A DNA stretch of 23,035 nt, taken from contig DKMK01000012.1 in NCBI GenBank assembly GCA_002469545.1, positions 1 through 23,035 of the forward strand. The letters run 5' to 3'. The translations under genes and the position numbers were made by a program. The notes under the pieces are model-generated. The model saw only the letters and a program-made list of their open reading frames with translations, was not told the origin of the DNA and did not search any database. This stretch comes from Rhodobacterales bacterium UBA7416. GTDB taxonomy: Bacteria; Pseudomonadota; Alphaproteobacteria; Rhodobacterales; Rhodobacteraceae. This document shows positions 1 through 7,859 of this stretch, piece by piece. The stretch's first letter is position 1, and every line of letters begins with the position of its first letter.

Positions 1-30
1 ATGTGGGGTCGCCGCACCGCTTACTTTTAG
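1..30 (+). CDS. Possible C-terminal tail of an upstream gene (partial)
   Basis: Reading from base 1 gives nine codons and a TAG stop (W-G-R-R-T-A-Y-F at the end). A strong terminator hairpin about 100 bases downstream implies that a plus-strand gene ends somewhere before it, and this short frame is one candidate. The other short frame ends at base 41, so the assignment is uncertain. The family cannot be identified from so few residues. Confidence 0.25.
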   Translation: MWGRRTAYF

Positions 31-133
31 GGTCAGGTTATGATAATTTGTTCAGATTGATGGTTTGCTTTTTGAAACCCGCTTTGGCTATGTTGAGCCA
101 AGAGTTAGCGAGGGCCCAAATCGGGTTGGGTCA

Positions 134-174
134 AAAAGGAACCTTTGTTGTGGGTGCAAAGGTTCCTTTTCATT
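134..174 (+). terminator. Intrinsic terminator, perfect 14-bp hairpin
   Basis: Bases 134-147 (AAAAGGAACCTTTG) and 157-170 are exact reverse complements around a 9-base loop. The right arm ends in TTTT and is followed by CATTTTT, giving a U-rich tail. It would end transcription of a plus-strand gene lying mostly left of the window. An A-run precedes the left arm, so it could also work on the minus strand. Any reading frame running through this hairpin is unlikely to be a real gene. Confidence 0.8.
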
Positions 175-219
175 TTTATGAACTGGACAGTCCGAAAGAT
201 AGTTGATTACCATTGCACA

Positions 220-945
220 ATGGTTTCTCGTATTTTCATTCGCACATCAGCTATTTTGCTTTCCGTTTTAGTGGGTTTTACCGTGCTGATTTCCAGCTTG
301 ATATTTATACCCAATACGCCTTTGCCGGACGCCTGGAACCCACGAAAACCGCTGACCCCACTGACAGCCCCCAATTTTTTGACGCCCTACAAAATGCGAT
401 TTGCAATCAACGACTTCGGAGCATGTCAAAGGGCATTAACCCAATTGGGCGCGAATTTCATCGTTTTGCCTGACAAAGTTGTTTCGGATCAGTGCCACAT
501 TCGCGATCAGGTTCAAATCAAAAACCTGTCACATGCACGGGTCTCTGCGCTTAAAACGACTTGCGGTATGGCCTTGCGGTTGACCATGTGGGAATACCAC
601 CACGTTCAGCCAACAGCAAAGGCGACAATTGGGAAACTTGTAAATAAAATCGATCAAATTGGCAGCTATAACTGTCGTGAAATCCGCAGTGCAAATGGCC
701 CGACTGATCGGATGAGTGAACACGCGACTGCGAATGCCGTGGATATATCTGGATTTCAATTATCTACAGGAGAACGGATCAGTGTATTGAAAAACTGGAA
801 CGGGACTGCTGACGAAAGGCAATTCATGCGGCGTGTACGCGATGGCGGATGCGGGTTGTTCCGCATCACGCTTTCACCAGAATACAACGACCTACACGCT
901 GATCATTTTCATTTCGATCAAGGTCGCTGGTCCAGCTGTAATTAA
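220..945 (+). CDS. Membrane-anchored extensin-like C-terminal domain protein, M15-like fold
   Basis: The product is about 241 residues. A hydrophobic segment at roughly residues 9-30 acts as a signal anchor, so the rest should lie in the periplasm. The C-terminal half matches the extensin-like_C family: Ser-Glu-His168 with Asp175 (H-x6-D) and His226-x2-His229-x-His231 close to the C-terminus. This H-x6-D plus H-x2-H layout resembles zinc D,D-peptidases of the M15 type, so a role in cell-wall turnover is an inference. Several cysteines could form disulfides. The ATG at 220 is chosen because it places the hydrophobic segment at the N-terminus; earlier in-frame starts overlap the upstream terminator. 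No good ribosome-binding site is visible. Its stop overlaps the stop of the convergent DUF1761 gene. Confidence 0.8.
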   Translation: MVSRIFIRTSAILLSVLVGFTVLISSLIFIPNTPLPDAWNPRKPLTPLTAPNFLTPYKMRFAINDFGACQRALTQLGANFIVLPDKVVSDQCHIRDQVQIKNLSHARVSALKTTCGMALRLTMWEYHHVQPTAKATIGKLVNKIDQIGSYNCREIRSANGPTDRMSEHATANAVDISGFQLSTGERISVLKNWNGTADERQFMRRVRDGGCGLFRITLSPEYNDLHADHFHFDQGRWSSCN

Positions 946-1325
946 AACAGTGACAAAACCAACCCGATAACAGTGCATCCACCGACGGCGTAACCGCCAT
1001 TGATAAACATCAATGAACTTGGACGGCCCTCAAATGCGCAGTTGTTGATGATCCATGGTGCGGCGACAAACAAACCAATACCAAACCCACCCAACAATCC
1101 AGATCCGATGCTGTCTACACCCGAACCCGCAAAAATATGACGCATCATACCGGCTGTTAAAACTGCGCCAACAAAGGCCCAAAAATACGGCCCACTGCCA
1201 ATATTCTTTTGATGTTCTTCTGTGATACCTGTTGCTGCCATCCATGGTTTTGCCAATGACATGTACCAGATTGCGCCAAATGCAAATGCGGCGGCTGCGG
1301 CGGCTAATACGCTTAAAAATTCCAT
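942..1325 (-). CDS. DUF1761 family integral membrane protein
   Basis: This 127-residue, very hydrophobic protein has about four membrane helices: one at the Ala-rich N-terminus (5-25), two in the middle (about 48-65 and 75-95) and one at the C-terminus (about 108-126). The W-Y/M-S-L-A-K-P-W motif after helix 1 and the overall length fit the DUF1761 family, whose function is unknown. The start is supported by AGGAG six bases before the ATG. It lies 55 bases downstream of gpsA on the same strand and may be the last gene of the tsaD-gpsA unit. It ends convergently with the extensin-like gene, sharing bases 942-945. Confidence 0.8.
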   Translation of the reverse strand: MEFLSVLAAAAAAFAFGAIWYMSLAKPWMAATGITEEHQKNIGSGPYFWAFVGAVLTAGMMRHIFAGSGVDSIGSGLLGGFGIGLFVAAPWIINNCAFEGRPSSLMFINGGYAVGGCTVIGLVLSLF

Positions 1326-1331
1326 AAGTTT

Positions 1332-1347
1332 CTCCTGTTGATAGGAG
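1332..1347 (-). promoter_or_regulatory. Small hairpin enclosing the Shine-Dalgarno of the DUF1761 gene
   Basis: On the minus strand CTCCT (1347-1343) can pair with AGGAG (1336-1332) across a six-base loop. AGGAG is the ribosome-binding site of the DUF1761 gene, ending six bases before its ATG. A five-bp stem is weak, so this may be chance, but it could lower translation or act as a temperature-sensitive switch. Confidence 0.3.
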
Positions 1348-1380
1348 CATTCTGCATGGATACCGCACGAAATCCAGAAA

Positions 1381-2355
1381 TTAAGTAGATTCTTGGCGCA
1401 GAGGTCGTGTCATAAGATTTACCAATGCCTTTTTAACCGTGATATCTCCAGCCAACAGTTTGGCAACTTGATTGGCGATTGGCATGTCAACGCCGTGGGC
1501 ATGGGCCAGTTTTACGGTGGCCAAGGCTGTGGCAATACCTTCGACGGTTTTTCCAGGTTGCAAATTGCCTGACTTCGCTAACTGTAATCCAAATGCAAAG
1601 TTGCGCGATTGTTCTGATGTGCACGACAGTGTTAAATCGCCAAACCCTGACAGGCCAATCAACGTTTCATGTTTACCACCCATAGCGACCGTTAGACGTG
1701 ACAATTCGGCAAAGCCACGTGTGATCAGTGCCGCACGCGCACTCTCGCCCAAGCCAGCACCCACGACGATGCCACAGGCAATTGCAAAAACGTTTTTCAA
1801 TGCCCCACCCAATTGTACACCGCGAAGGTCATTCGATAAATACAAACGCAATGATTGGGTACTAAGCATCGTTTGTAAGGATTTCCCTAAGGCTGGATCA
1901 TCGGAACCCAAGGTTAAAGCAGTTGGTAAGCCTTGCGCTAACTCACTTGCAAACCCTGGACCACTCAGCGCGGCCATGGCAATGTTGGGTAAAGTCGCCA
2001 AGGCGATATCGGATTGCAATTGACCACTGTCAGTTTCGATACCTTTAGAACAAAAAACGACGGGACATTGCAGGCTAGAAATATCTAAACTCGCTAATGT
2101 TTCGCGCAATTTTTGGGCGGGCGTCACCATCAAAACAACATCCAGACTGGACAACGCATTAAAATCAGATGTTGCGTGTAAGGATTGCGGCAGCTGAATA
2201 TCAGGCAAATAGCGTGCATTCATTTTTGTGGTATCTATGCGTGCAGTTTGCTTTGCATCGCGGCCCCACAAGACAACCTCGTTGTTACCAGTTGCCAAAG
2301 CGGCTGCTAAACCCGTGCCAAATGCGCCTGCGCCGACGATACCAATTCTGCTCAT
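1381..2355 (-). CDS. gpsA: Glycerol-3-phosphate dehydrogenase [NAD(P)+]
   Basis: GpsA reduces dihydroxyacetone phosphate to sn-glycerol 3-phosphate in the cytosol, the first step of phospholipid synthesis. At 324 residues it has the usual length. The N-terminal Rossmann motif G8-A-G-A-F-G13 is present, followed by the S-K-G-I-E segment (Lys104), S-G-P-G-F-A near 131, the catalytic Lys187 in A-L-K-N-V-F-A-I-A-C-G, and the substrate-binding G-F-G-D-L (Asp240) plus Arg251-Asn252 block. The ATG start overlaps the stop of tsaD by four bases (ATGA), indicating translational coupling. The tsaD-gpsA pairing is common in alphaproteobacteria. Confidence 0.97.
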   Translation of the reverse strand: MSRIGIVGAGAFGTGLAAALATGNNEVVLWGRDAKQTARIDTTKMNARYLPDIQLPQSLHATSDFNALSSLDVVLMVTPAQKLRETLASLDISSLQCPVVFCSKGIETDSGQLQSDIALATLPNIAMAALSGPGFASELAQGLPTALTLGSDDPALGKSLQTMLSTQSLRLYLSNDLRGVQLGGALKNVFAIACGIVVGAGLGESARAALITRGFAELSRLTVAMGGKHETLIGLSGFGDLTLSCTSEQSRNFAFGLQLAKSGNLQPGKTVEGIATALATVKLAHAHGVDMPIANQVAKLLAGDITVKKALVNLMTRPLRQEST

Positions 2356-3443
2356 GCTTTGGCCCCTTTTTTACCCGAACCTAGCATTGGTTGTGCAGTA
2401 TTATCCAGCGGCCATCTTGGGCGCGCGGCTAATGTCATGTCATCGCGTGCACCCTTTGCAAATTGTTCTAGCCCAGCCCATGCGATCATCGCAGCGTTGT
2501 CGGTACAATACTTTAACGGCGGCGCAATAAACTCAAAACTTTGATTATGGGCGGTATCCCGCAGTTTCTGCCCGATCAATTGGTTTGCGGCTACGCCACC
2601 TGCAACAGCCAATGTCTTCCCGTCTGCTATTTCGGAAAATGCGATGATTGCACGACGCGTCTTTTCTGCCAATGTATCCGCCACGGCCAATTGAAAGCTG
2701 GCGCAAAGATCGTTTTGGTCTTGCTTGGAAATGCCACCTTGCTTGGCAATTAATAAATCGCGTGCGCGGCGCAATGCGGTCTTCAGCCCTGAAAAGGACA
2801 TGTTGCAGTCTGGGCGATCCAACAATGGGCGCGGAAGTTTGAACCGTGTTTCGTCCCCGTTCACCGCCGCTTGTTCCACCAATGGCCCACCTGGATAGCC
2901 AAGACCAAGTAGTTTGGCTGTTTTGTCAAATGCTTCACCAGGAGCGTCATCAATGGTGCCGCCGATGCGACGGAAATCTGTCTCAGATAGAACAGCCAAA
3001 AACTGACAGTGACCGCCACTGACCAACAACATCAAGTATGGATATTCAACCGCATCCGTCATGCGTGGTGTTAGTGCGTGCCCAGCCAAGTGGTTAACCC
3101 CGATTAGTGGCTTACCTGATCCTGCTGATAATCCCTTGGCGCACATAACGCCGCTGACGACGCCACCGATTAATCCGGGGCCAGCAGTGACGGCAATTGC
3201 GTCCACGTCCACCAAATCGATCTGTGCAACTTTCAGCGCACGTTCCACCGCGATGTCCAATTGTTCTGCGTGCGCCCGCGCTGCGATTTCGGGCACAACG
3301 CCACCATATGCTGCATGCAGCTCTTCTTGGCCGATGACGACTGATGACAGAACCTGTGCATGTCCATCTGAGCTACGAACAACCGCAGCGGCTGTGTCAT
3401 CGCAACTGCTTTCTATGCCAAGGATCGTCATGGGATCGGTCAT
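2352..3443 (-). CDS. tsaD: tRNA N6-adenosine threonylcarbamoyltransferase TsaD
   Basis: TsaD transfers the threonylcarbamoyl group from TC-AMP to adenosine 37 of ANN-decoding tRNAs, together with TsaB and TsaE (not in this window). The 363-residue protein shows the start motif G-I-E-S-S-C-D-D-T (9-17), the metal-binding His118 and His122 in H-L-A-G-H, the V-S-G-G-H segment, G-L-G-Y-P-G-G-P near 180, M-S-F-S-G-L-K-T near 215, and C-T-D-N-A-A-M-I with Asp315. The ATG at 3443 puts the conserved N-terminus eight residues in; a longer frame reaching 3551 would run across hemD and adds no conserved sequence. It diverges from hemD across 60 bases and overlaps gpsA by four. Confidence 0.97.
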   Translation of the reverse strand: MTDPMTILGIESSCDDTAAAVVRSSDGHAQVLSSVVIGQEELHAAYGGVVPEIAARAHAEQLDIAVERALKVAQIDLVDVDAIAVTAGPGLIGGVVSGVMCAKGLSAGSGKPLIGVNHLAGHALTPRMTDAVEYPYLMLLVSGGHCQFLAVLSETDFRRIGGTIDDAPGEAFDKTAKLLGLGYPGGPLVEQAAVNGDETRFKLPRPLLDRPDCNMSFSGLKTALRRARDLLIAKQGGISKQDQNDLCASFQLAVADTLAEKTRRAIIAFSEIADGKTLAVAGGVAANQLIGQKLRDTAHNQSFEFIAPPLKYCTDNAAMIAWAGLEQFAKGARDDMTLAARPRWPLDNTAQPMLGSGKKGAKA

Positions 3444-3503
3444 TGTATTTTTCTGCCCTTCGTGGTTGTCTTGCCCAATTAGCATTGGAACCAAGCGCAA
3501 GCA

Positions 3504-4181
3504 ATGACACAGAAATCGCTCCCATTGATCCTGATCCGTCCAAAGGCACAATCCTTGGAATTATTGCAGACTCTGCATTCTCTTTTGGGATACGAGCCAT
3601 ATGCGGTTGTCAGCCCATTAATGGAAATTCAAACCACTGATGTAACGTTGCCAATTGTGATGAAATTGCCGTTCATTTTCACATCGCAAAACGGGGCTAA
3701 CATTGGGGCTGAAAAAACAAGACAACGAGGTTCGGCAATCTGTGTCGGTGAAAGAGTAGCAATTGTTGCGCGAAATCACGGATTTGATGTTACATCTGTC
3801 TATGAAACTGGCGCAGATCTGTTGCGAAATGGGTTGCCATCACAAGGCACATATTTACGGGCGGAACAAGTTTCCGTCGCAATAAACAAGAATTCAGATT
3901 TGGACGAATTTGAACTGTATCGACAAGCGCCTTTGCCTATGACAGCGCAGGCTTTGCGGGCAATTCAGAATGGTGCAATTGTGCCAATTTATTCTGAATA
4001 TGCGGCTAAACGCATGTTAGATTGTACAGGCAAAATGATGTCGAATGTAAGGGCCTTATGTATCAGTGAGAAAGTGGCAAAATGCCTGATGCAGTATGAT
4101 GTTGGACAAATTCAGGTCGCAAACGCACCTACAAGCCATGAAATGATAAAATTAATGTTGAAATTGCTTAAGTGCGCTTGA
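3504..4181 (+). CDS. hemD: Uroporphyrinogen-III synthase, divergent
   Basis: HemD closes and inverts hydroxymethylbilane to uroporphyrinogen III in heme and corrinoid synthesis. The family diverges strongly, and this 225-residue protein is recognised by a few local motifs: the N-terminal L-I-L-I-R-P, F-T-S-Q-N-G-A near 60, the C-V-G-E-R-V-A stretch near 82, the L-Y-R near 140, Y-S-E-Y-A-A near 170 and C-I-S-E-K-V-A near 190. The two-domain length is normal. Context supports the call, since a mitofilin-like gene and hemY follow, as in hemCDXY. HemC, the usual upstream partner, is absent. The sequence is AT-rich compared with neighbours. No strong ribosome-binding site is visible. Confidence 0.8.
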   Translation: MTQKSLPLILIRPKAQSLELLQTLHSLLGYEPYAVVSPLMEIQTTDVTLPIVMKLPFIFTSQNGANIGAEKTRQRGSAICVGERVAIVARNHGFDVTSVYETGADLLRNGLPSQGTYLRAEQVSVAINKNSDLDEFELYRQAPLPMTAQALRAIQNGAIVPIYSEYAAKRMLDCTGKMMSNVRALCISEKVAKCLMQYDVGQIQVANAPTSHEMIKLMLKLLKCA

Positions 4182-4266
4182 ATCAAACGATTGCAGAATG
4201 GGGCCTTTTCCTCAGGCGTGGCGGTTCCTATATAGAACTATAGACATGAGTCAGGAATTTTTAGAA

Positions 4267-5496
4267 ATGGCAAAGAAACCAGTGGTTAAAAAAGTTAAAG
4301 CAGCTGAGAAATTACCGACGCCAGATGACGTAAGCCCTGAAGCGACCGTGATCGAGGCCGCTGTCGAAACGATTAGTGAACCAGAAACAGCACAGGTTTC
4401 ACCACCAAAAACAAAATCTCATGCATCTACCAAAACATTGGGTGTTTTAACCCTGCTTTTAGTCGGTGGTGCAGCTGCATTATACGCTGGCCCTAAACTG
4501 GCGCCAATGCTGCCAGCAGGTATGGCAACTGTTGCAAACTTTTTATCACCTGGCGAAGCGTCTGCGACAGGCAAAATAACAGCTCTAAGCGATGAACTGA
4601 ATTCACGACTGTCGGTGTTAGAGAGTGCAAAATCCCCAGACTTAACGAATGAATTAGACACTCTAAGCTCTGAATTGAATGGGCGCATCACTGGGTTATC
4701 TGACCAAATTGCAGCAGTGGATGGTGACGACATAGAGGCGCGATTGACATCAGTTGAAACTACATTGGCAGGTTTGGTCGCCAGTATGAATAGTCTAAAC
4801 GCGCGCTTAGACGGCGTTGGAACCGGCGATGGTTCAGTGGATATAAGTGGATTTCAAACGATAATCGATGGGCTGCGGGCGCAAATCGAAACCTTGTCTT
4901 CAAAACAAGGGATGATCGGTCAGCGCATTGATGACGTTGCTGCAAACACAGACCGCCGTGTTGAAGAGGCGCAGACAAAAGTCACCCAGGTCGAAGAGAC
5001 TGCGATGGCAACAATAACAGATATCACACGCTCCAAAGCGCTCAGTGATATCTCAGCTGCTCTGGAATCTGGTTCGGGTTTTTCCGCGGCGCTTGGGATT
5101 TTAATGGATGGCGGTGTTCCTATTGCTGATGCTCTAAATGATGTTGCGACCGGTGTGCCAACGCTGGCTGCTTTGAAATCAGGTTTTTCAGGTGCTGCAC
5201 ACGCAGGACTAAAAGCATCAATCAAAGAGAAAACGCCAGAAAGCATAACTGGAAAGTTTGCCGGTTTCTTTAAATCCCAAGTCACAGTCAGATCACTGGA
5301 ACCCCAAGAAGGGGATTCGACGGATGCTATCTTGTCACGTATCCAGGGCGCATTGGATAATGATGATTTGACACAAGCATTGGCTCAAGCAGCGAACCTG
5401 AACGATGTCACGAAATCTGCGATGGCTAATTGGCTGTCGGATGCGAAAACACGTCAAGCAGCGGTTGATGCTGTTTCAACGCTCTTAAAGAACTAA
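4267..5496 (+). CDS. Mitofilin-family inner-membrane protein (COG4223, HemX-position)
   Basis: The roughly 409-residue protein begins with a Lys/Pro/Glu-rich cytoplasmic tail, has one membrane helix at about residues 57-75, then a long periplasmic part. Residues about 100-240 carry heptad-like Leu/Ile spacing typical of coiled coil, and the C-terminal third is an Ala/Leu-rich helical domain like bacterial mitofilins. Mitofilin is the core MICOS protein of mitochondrial cristae; in alphaproteobacteria the homologue sits beside heme genes and is linked to intracytoplasmic or envelope membrane shape. The start at 4267 is preferred because of AGGA 11 bases upstream and a typical MAKK N-terminus; ATGs at 4198 and 4246 are alternatives. 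HemY follows after nine bases. Confidence 0.85.
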   Translation: MAKKPVVKKVKAAEKLPTPDDVSPEATVIEAAVETISEPETAQVSPPKTKSHASTKTLGVLTLLLVGGAAALYAGPKLAPMLPAGMATVANFLSPGEASATGKITALSDELNSRLSVLESAKSPDLTNELDTLSSELNGRITGLSDQIAAVDGDDIEARLTSVETTLAGLVASMNSLNARLDGVGTGDGSVDISGFQTIIDGLRAQIETLSSKQGMIGQRIDDVAANTDRRVEEAQTKVTQVEETAMATITDITRSKALSDISAALESGSGFSAALGILMDGGVPIADALNDVATGVPTLAALKSGFSGAAHAGLKASIKEKTPESITGKFAGFFKSQVTVRSLEPQEGDSTDAILSRIQGALDNDDLTQALAQAANLNDVTKSAMANWLSDAKTRQAAVDAVSTLLKN

Positions 5497-5505
5497 GGAA
5501 TTATT

Positions 5506-6948
5506 ATGCTTTGGTCTGTTATTAAAATTATTCTATTTGTTGCGTTGATTGCGGCGGTCACATATGGCGCAGGCGCTATTATGGATACGGGTGGCTCCAT
5601 TACGATGCAGTTCGCGGGTCAAGAGGTTTCGGTGACTCCGATTCAAGCAATCGTTGCCTTGGTCGTGTTGATATTTGTCTTGTGGCTCGCTCAATGGTTG
5701 TTTGGGATTCTAATTGCTATTTTCAAATTTTTTAACGGTGATGAAACAGCGATTTCGCGCTATTTTGGGCGCAACAAAGAAGAGCGCGGATACAAGGCGT
5801 TGGCCGATGGTATGGTTGCATTGGCTGCAGGCGAAAGCAAAGAGGCGATCGATAAAGCCGCACAAGCCGAACGTTTGCTGCAACGCCCCCAACTCACAAA
5901 TCTAATAAATGCCCAAGCGGCAGAAGCGTCCGGTGATTCCAAGCGTGCGCTGAAATACTACAAACGCTTGCTCCAAGATGATCAAACACGTTTTGTTGGT
6001 GTCCAAGGTTTGATGAAGCAAAAACTAGTCGAAGGCGACACAGATACAGCACTGGCCTTGGCAGAAAAGGCGTTTGCATTACGTCCCACGCATGACGACA
6101 CAATGAGTGCGCTGTTTGACTTACAAACCGAAAAATCGGAATGGAAAGGTGCTCAAAAAACGATCGAAGCCAAAGTCCGCGCAGGGAAGCTGCCCAAAGA
6201 CGTTGGTCGCCGCCGCGAAGCAATTTTGGCTTTGGCAGATGCGCGCCAGATGTTAGATGCCGGTGATATTGATGGGGGTAAAACCGCAGCTATTGCTGCA
6301 AATAAGTTATCGCCTGATTTGATCCCAGCGGCTGTTTTGGCCGCTGAAATGTATATGCTGGACGAAAACAAGCGTGCGGCATCTAGCGCATTGAAAAAAG
6401 CATGGAGCGCGAACCCACATCCAGAATTGGCTGCGGCTTTTGCCGATATCGTACCAAAAGAAGACAGCGCGTCGCGCCTAAAACGGTTTACTGCGTTGAC
6501 ACGTGTTGGCGCAGATCAAACGGAAACAAAATTACTTACTGCTGAACTAGCATTGGCTGACGAAGATTTTCCAGCGGCCCGACGCGCGGCAAGGGAATTG
6601 GCAGAAAATGAACCCACCGTGCGTTCGCTGACAATTATGGCCGCTATCGAAAAAGGCGAAGGGGCCGGTGAAAAAACAGTACGTGCTTGGCTGAACAAGG
6701 CACTGAATGCACCGCGAGGTCCACAATGGGTATGTGAAAGCTGCTCAAACATTCACGCTGGCTGGCAGCCACGTTGTGAAAACTGTAGCACCTTTGATAG
6801 CCTGTCTTGGAAAACACCGCCCGTTGGTGAACAGACCGCTTCGACCGCTATGCTTGGCTTTACGGCAGGTGTTTTGACAGATGACGCCGTCAAATCAAGC
6901 ACATTAGATATCGAAGATGCAGAAGTGATCGAGCCGACGCAATCCTAG
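5506..6948 (+). CDS. hemY: HemY-like TPR membrane protein with C-terminal zinc ribbon
   Basis: This is the porphyrin-cluster HemY (HemY_N plus TPR), not the oxygen-dependent protoporphyrinogen oxidase of Gram-positives. The N-terminus has two membrane helices (about 5-25 and 45-75), followed by Ala-rich TPR-like helical repeats from about 95 to 390. The C-terminus carries Cys410-x2-Cys413 and Cys424-x2-Cys427, a rubredoxin-like or zinc-ribbon knuckle comparable to that of LapB/YciM. The role in heme metabolism or as an inner-membrane scaffold is not settled for the family. The ribosome-binding site TAAGGAA overlaps the stop codon of the mitofilin-like gene. Its TAG stop overlaps that of the convergent reductase gene (6945-6948). 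Confidence 0.88.
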   Translation: MLWSVIKIILFVALIAAVTYGAGAIMDTGGSITMQFAGQEVSVTPIQAIVALVVLIFVLWLAQWLFGILIAIFKFFNGDETAISRYFGRNKEERGYKALADGMVALAAGESKEAIDKAAQAERLLQRPQLTNLINAQAAEASGDSKRALKYYKRLLQDDQTRFVGVQGLMKQKLVEGDTDTALALAEKAFALRPTHDDTMSALFDLQTEKSEWKGAQKTIEAKVRAGKLPKDVGRRREAILALADARQMLDAGDIDGGKTAAIAANKLSPDLIPAAVLAAEMYMLDENKRAASSALKKAWSANPHPELAAAFADIVPKEDSASRLKRFTALTRVGADQTETKLLTAELALADEDFPAARRAARELAENEPTVRSLTIMAAIEKGEGAGEKTVRAWLNKALNAPRGPQWVCESCSNIHAGWQPRCENCSTFDSLSWKTPPVGEQTASTAMLGFTAGVLTDDAVKSSTLDIEDAEVIEPTQS

Positions 6949-7859
6949 GATTGCGCGTCTTCCCACACCGATAAAACTGCTTTTGCAATCATCAAATCAA
7001 GGTGCGCACCACCACCATTTTTAAATAATGTGATCTCATCATCTGACGATCTTGTAAACGATCCTTCGTGAATGTTGTAAAAATCCGCTTTTACATCTGT
7101 GGCAGACAGCAAGCCACGCTCAATCGGATCACGCAACTCGCCGATGTGTGAAATGGTTGTATCACGACTATCCACGAACAAGGTCCCGGCAGAGATCGCC
7201 GCATCATCGGCTTCGCGCATATCTGGACGGTAGGCGCCAATCAAATCGACATGTGTACCTTTTGATAACCACTCGCCACTTAGCACAGGCGTTGTCGACA
7301 TGGTGGCACTGCTGACAATGTCGGCGGTAGCAACCGCATCCCCTAAGTCATATGCAACATCGCAGTTTGTTTCTTTGGCCAAAGTTTCAGCCTTGTCGAT
7401 TGTTCTGTTCCAAAGAGATATTTGAATGTCGGGGAACAAGGAACGGTATGCTTCAACCAAATTACGCGCGACGGTGCCAGCGCCTAGAATAACCAAGCGA
7501 TTGCTATTGGTACGTGCCAAAAAAGAGGCCGCCAACAAACTGTCACCAACTGTTTTCCACTTCGTGATCAAGTGAAAATTTATCACTGCGTCCAGCGATC
7601 CCAATTTGTCGTTAAACAACATAACGCCGCCATCAATACTGGGGTTGTTTTTGGGGATAACTGTGGCTGCTTTTACGACCACCCCCAACCCATCAATCCA
7701 AGCCGATCGCGTTAACAGCGTATCGCCATCGCGACGTACAAAACTGTCAGCAACATCGCCCTTGAGATGTTTATGCCCGTCGGAAATGGCTCGCATCGCC
7801 AGGCCCCAAGACATCAAACGGTCAGCGTCGTCGAAAGATATTACAGGTATACTAGCCAT
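6945..7859 (-). CDS. Ornithine cyclodeaminase/mu-crystallin family NAD(P)-dependent reductase
   Basis: The 304-residue protein has the family layout: an N-terminal substrate domain with Lys63 in V-V-V-K-A-A-T, then the Rossmann motif G-A-G-T-V-A (126-131), and an I-G-A-Y-R-P-D-M-R-E segment near 207-216. True ornithine cyclodeaminases have an Asp in a G-x-D-x-P-G context there. This protein has Tyr, which is closer to mu-crystallin and ketimine reductases. The usual Arg before the G-A-A-S-A segment is replaced by Lys102. I therefore infer a ketimine or imino-acid reductase of unknown substrate rather than an ornithine cyclodeaminase. Its start overlaps the stop of the upstream HAD gene by eight bases, so it is the last gene of the operon. 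Confidence 0.85.
   Translation of the reverse strand: MASIPVISFDDADRLMSWGLAMRAISDGHKHLKGDVADSFVRRDGDTLLTRSAWIDGLGVVVKAATVIPKNNPSIDGGVMLFNDKLGSLDAVINFHLITKWKTVGDSLLAASFLARTNSNRLVILGAGTVARNLVEAYRSLFPDIQISLWNRTIDKAETLAKETNCDVAYDLGDAVATADIVSSATMSTTPVLSGEWLSKGTHVDLIGAYRPDMREADDAAISAGTLFVDSRDTTISHIGELRDPIERGLLSATDVKADFYNIHEGSFTRSSDDEITLFKNGGGAHLDLMIAKAVLSVWEDAQS

Noticed and set aside
3..206. Open frame of 67 codons from a GTG
   Set aside because: It reads straight through the perfect terminator hairpin at 134-170 and shows no family pattern or ribosome-binding site.
1472..2023. Long plus-strand open frame opposite gpsA
   Set aside because: It lies wholly antisense to a confidently identified gene and has no ribosome-binding site or recognisable domain.
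5506..6948. Protoporphyrinogen oxidase (the other protein called HemY)
   Set aside because: No FAD-binding Rossmann motif; the protein is two membrane helices plus TPR-like repeats.
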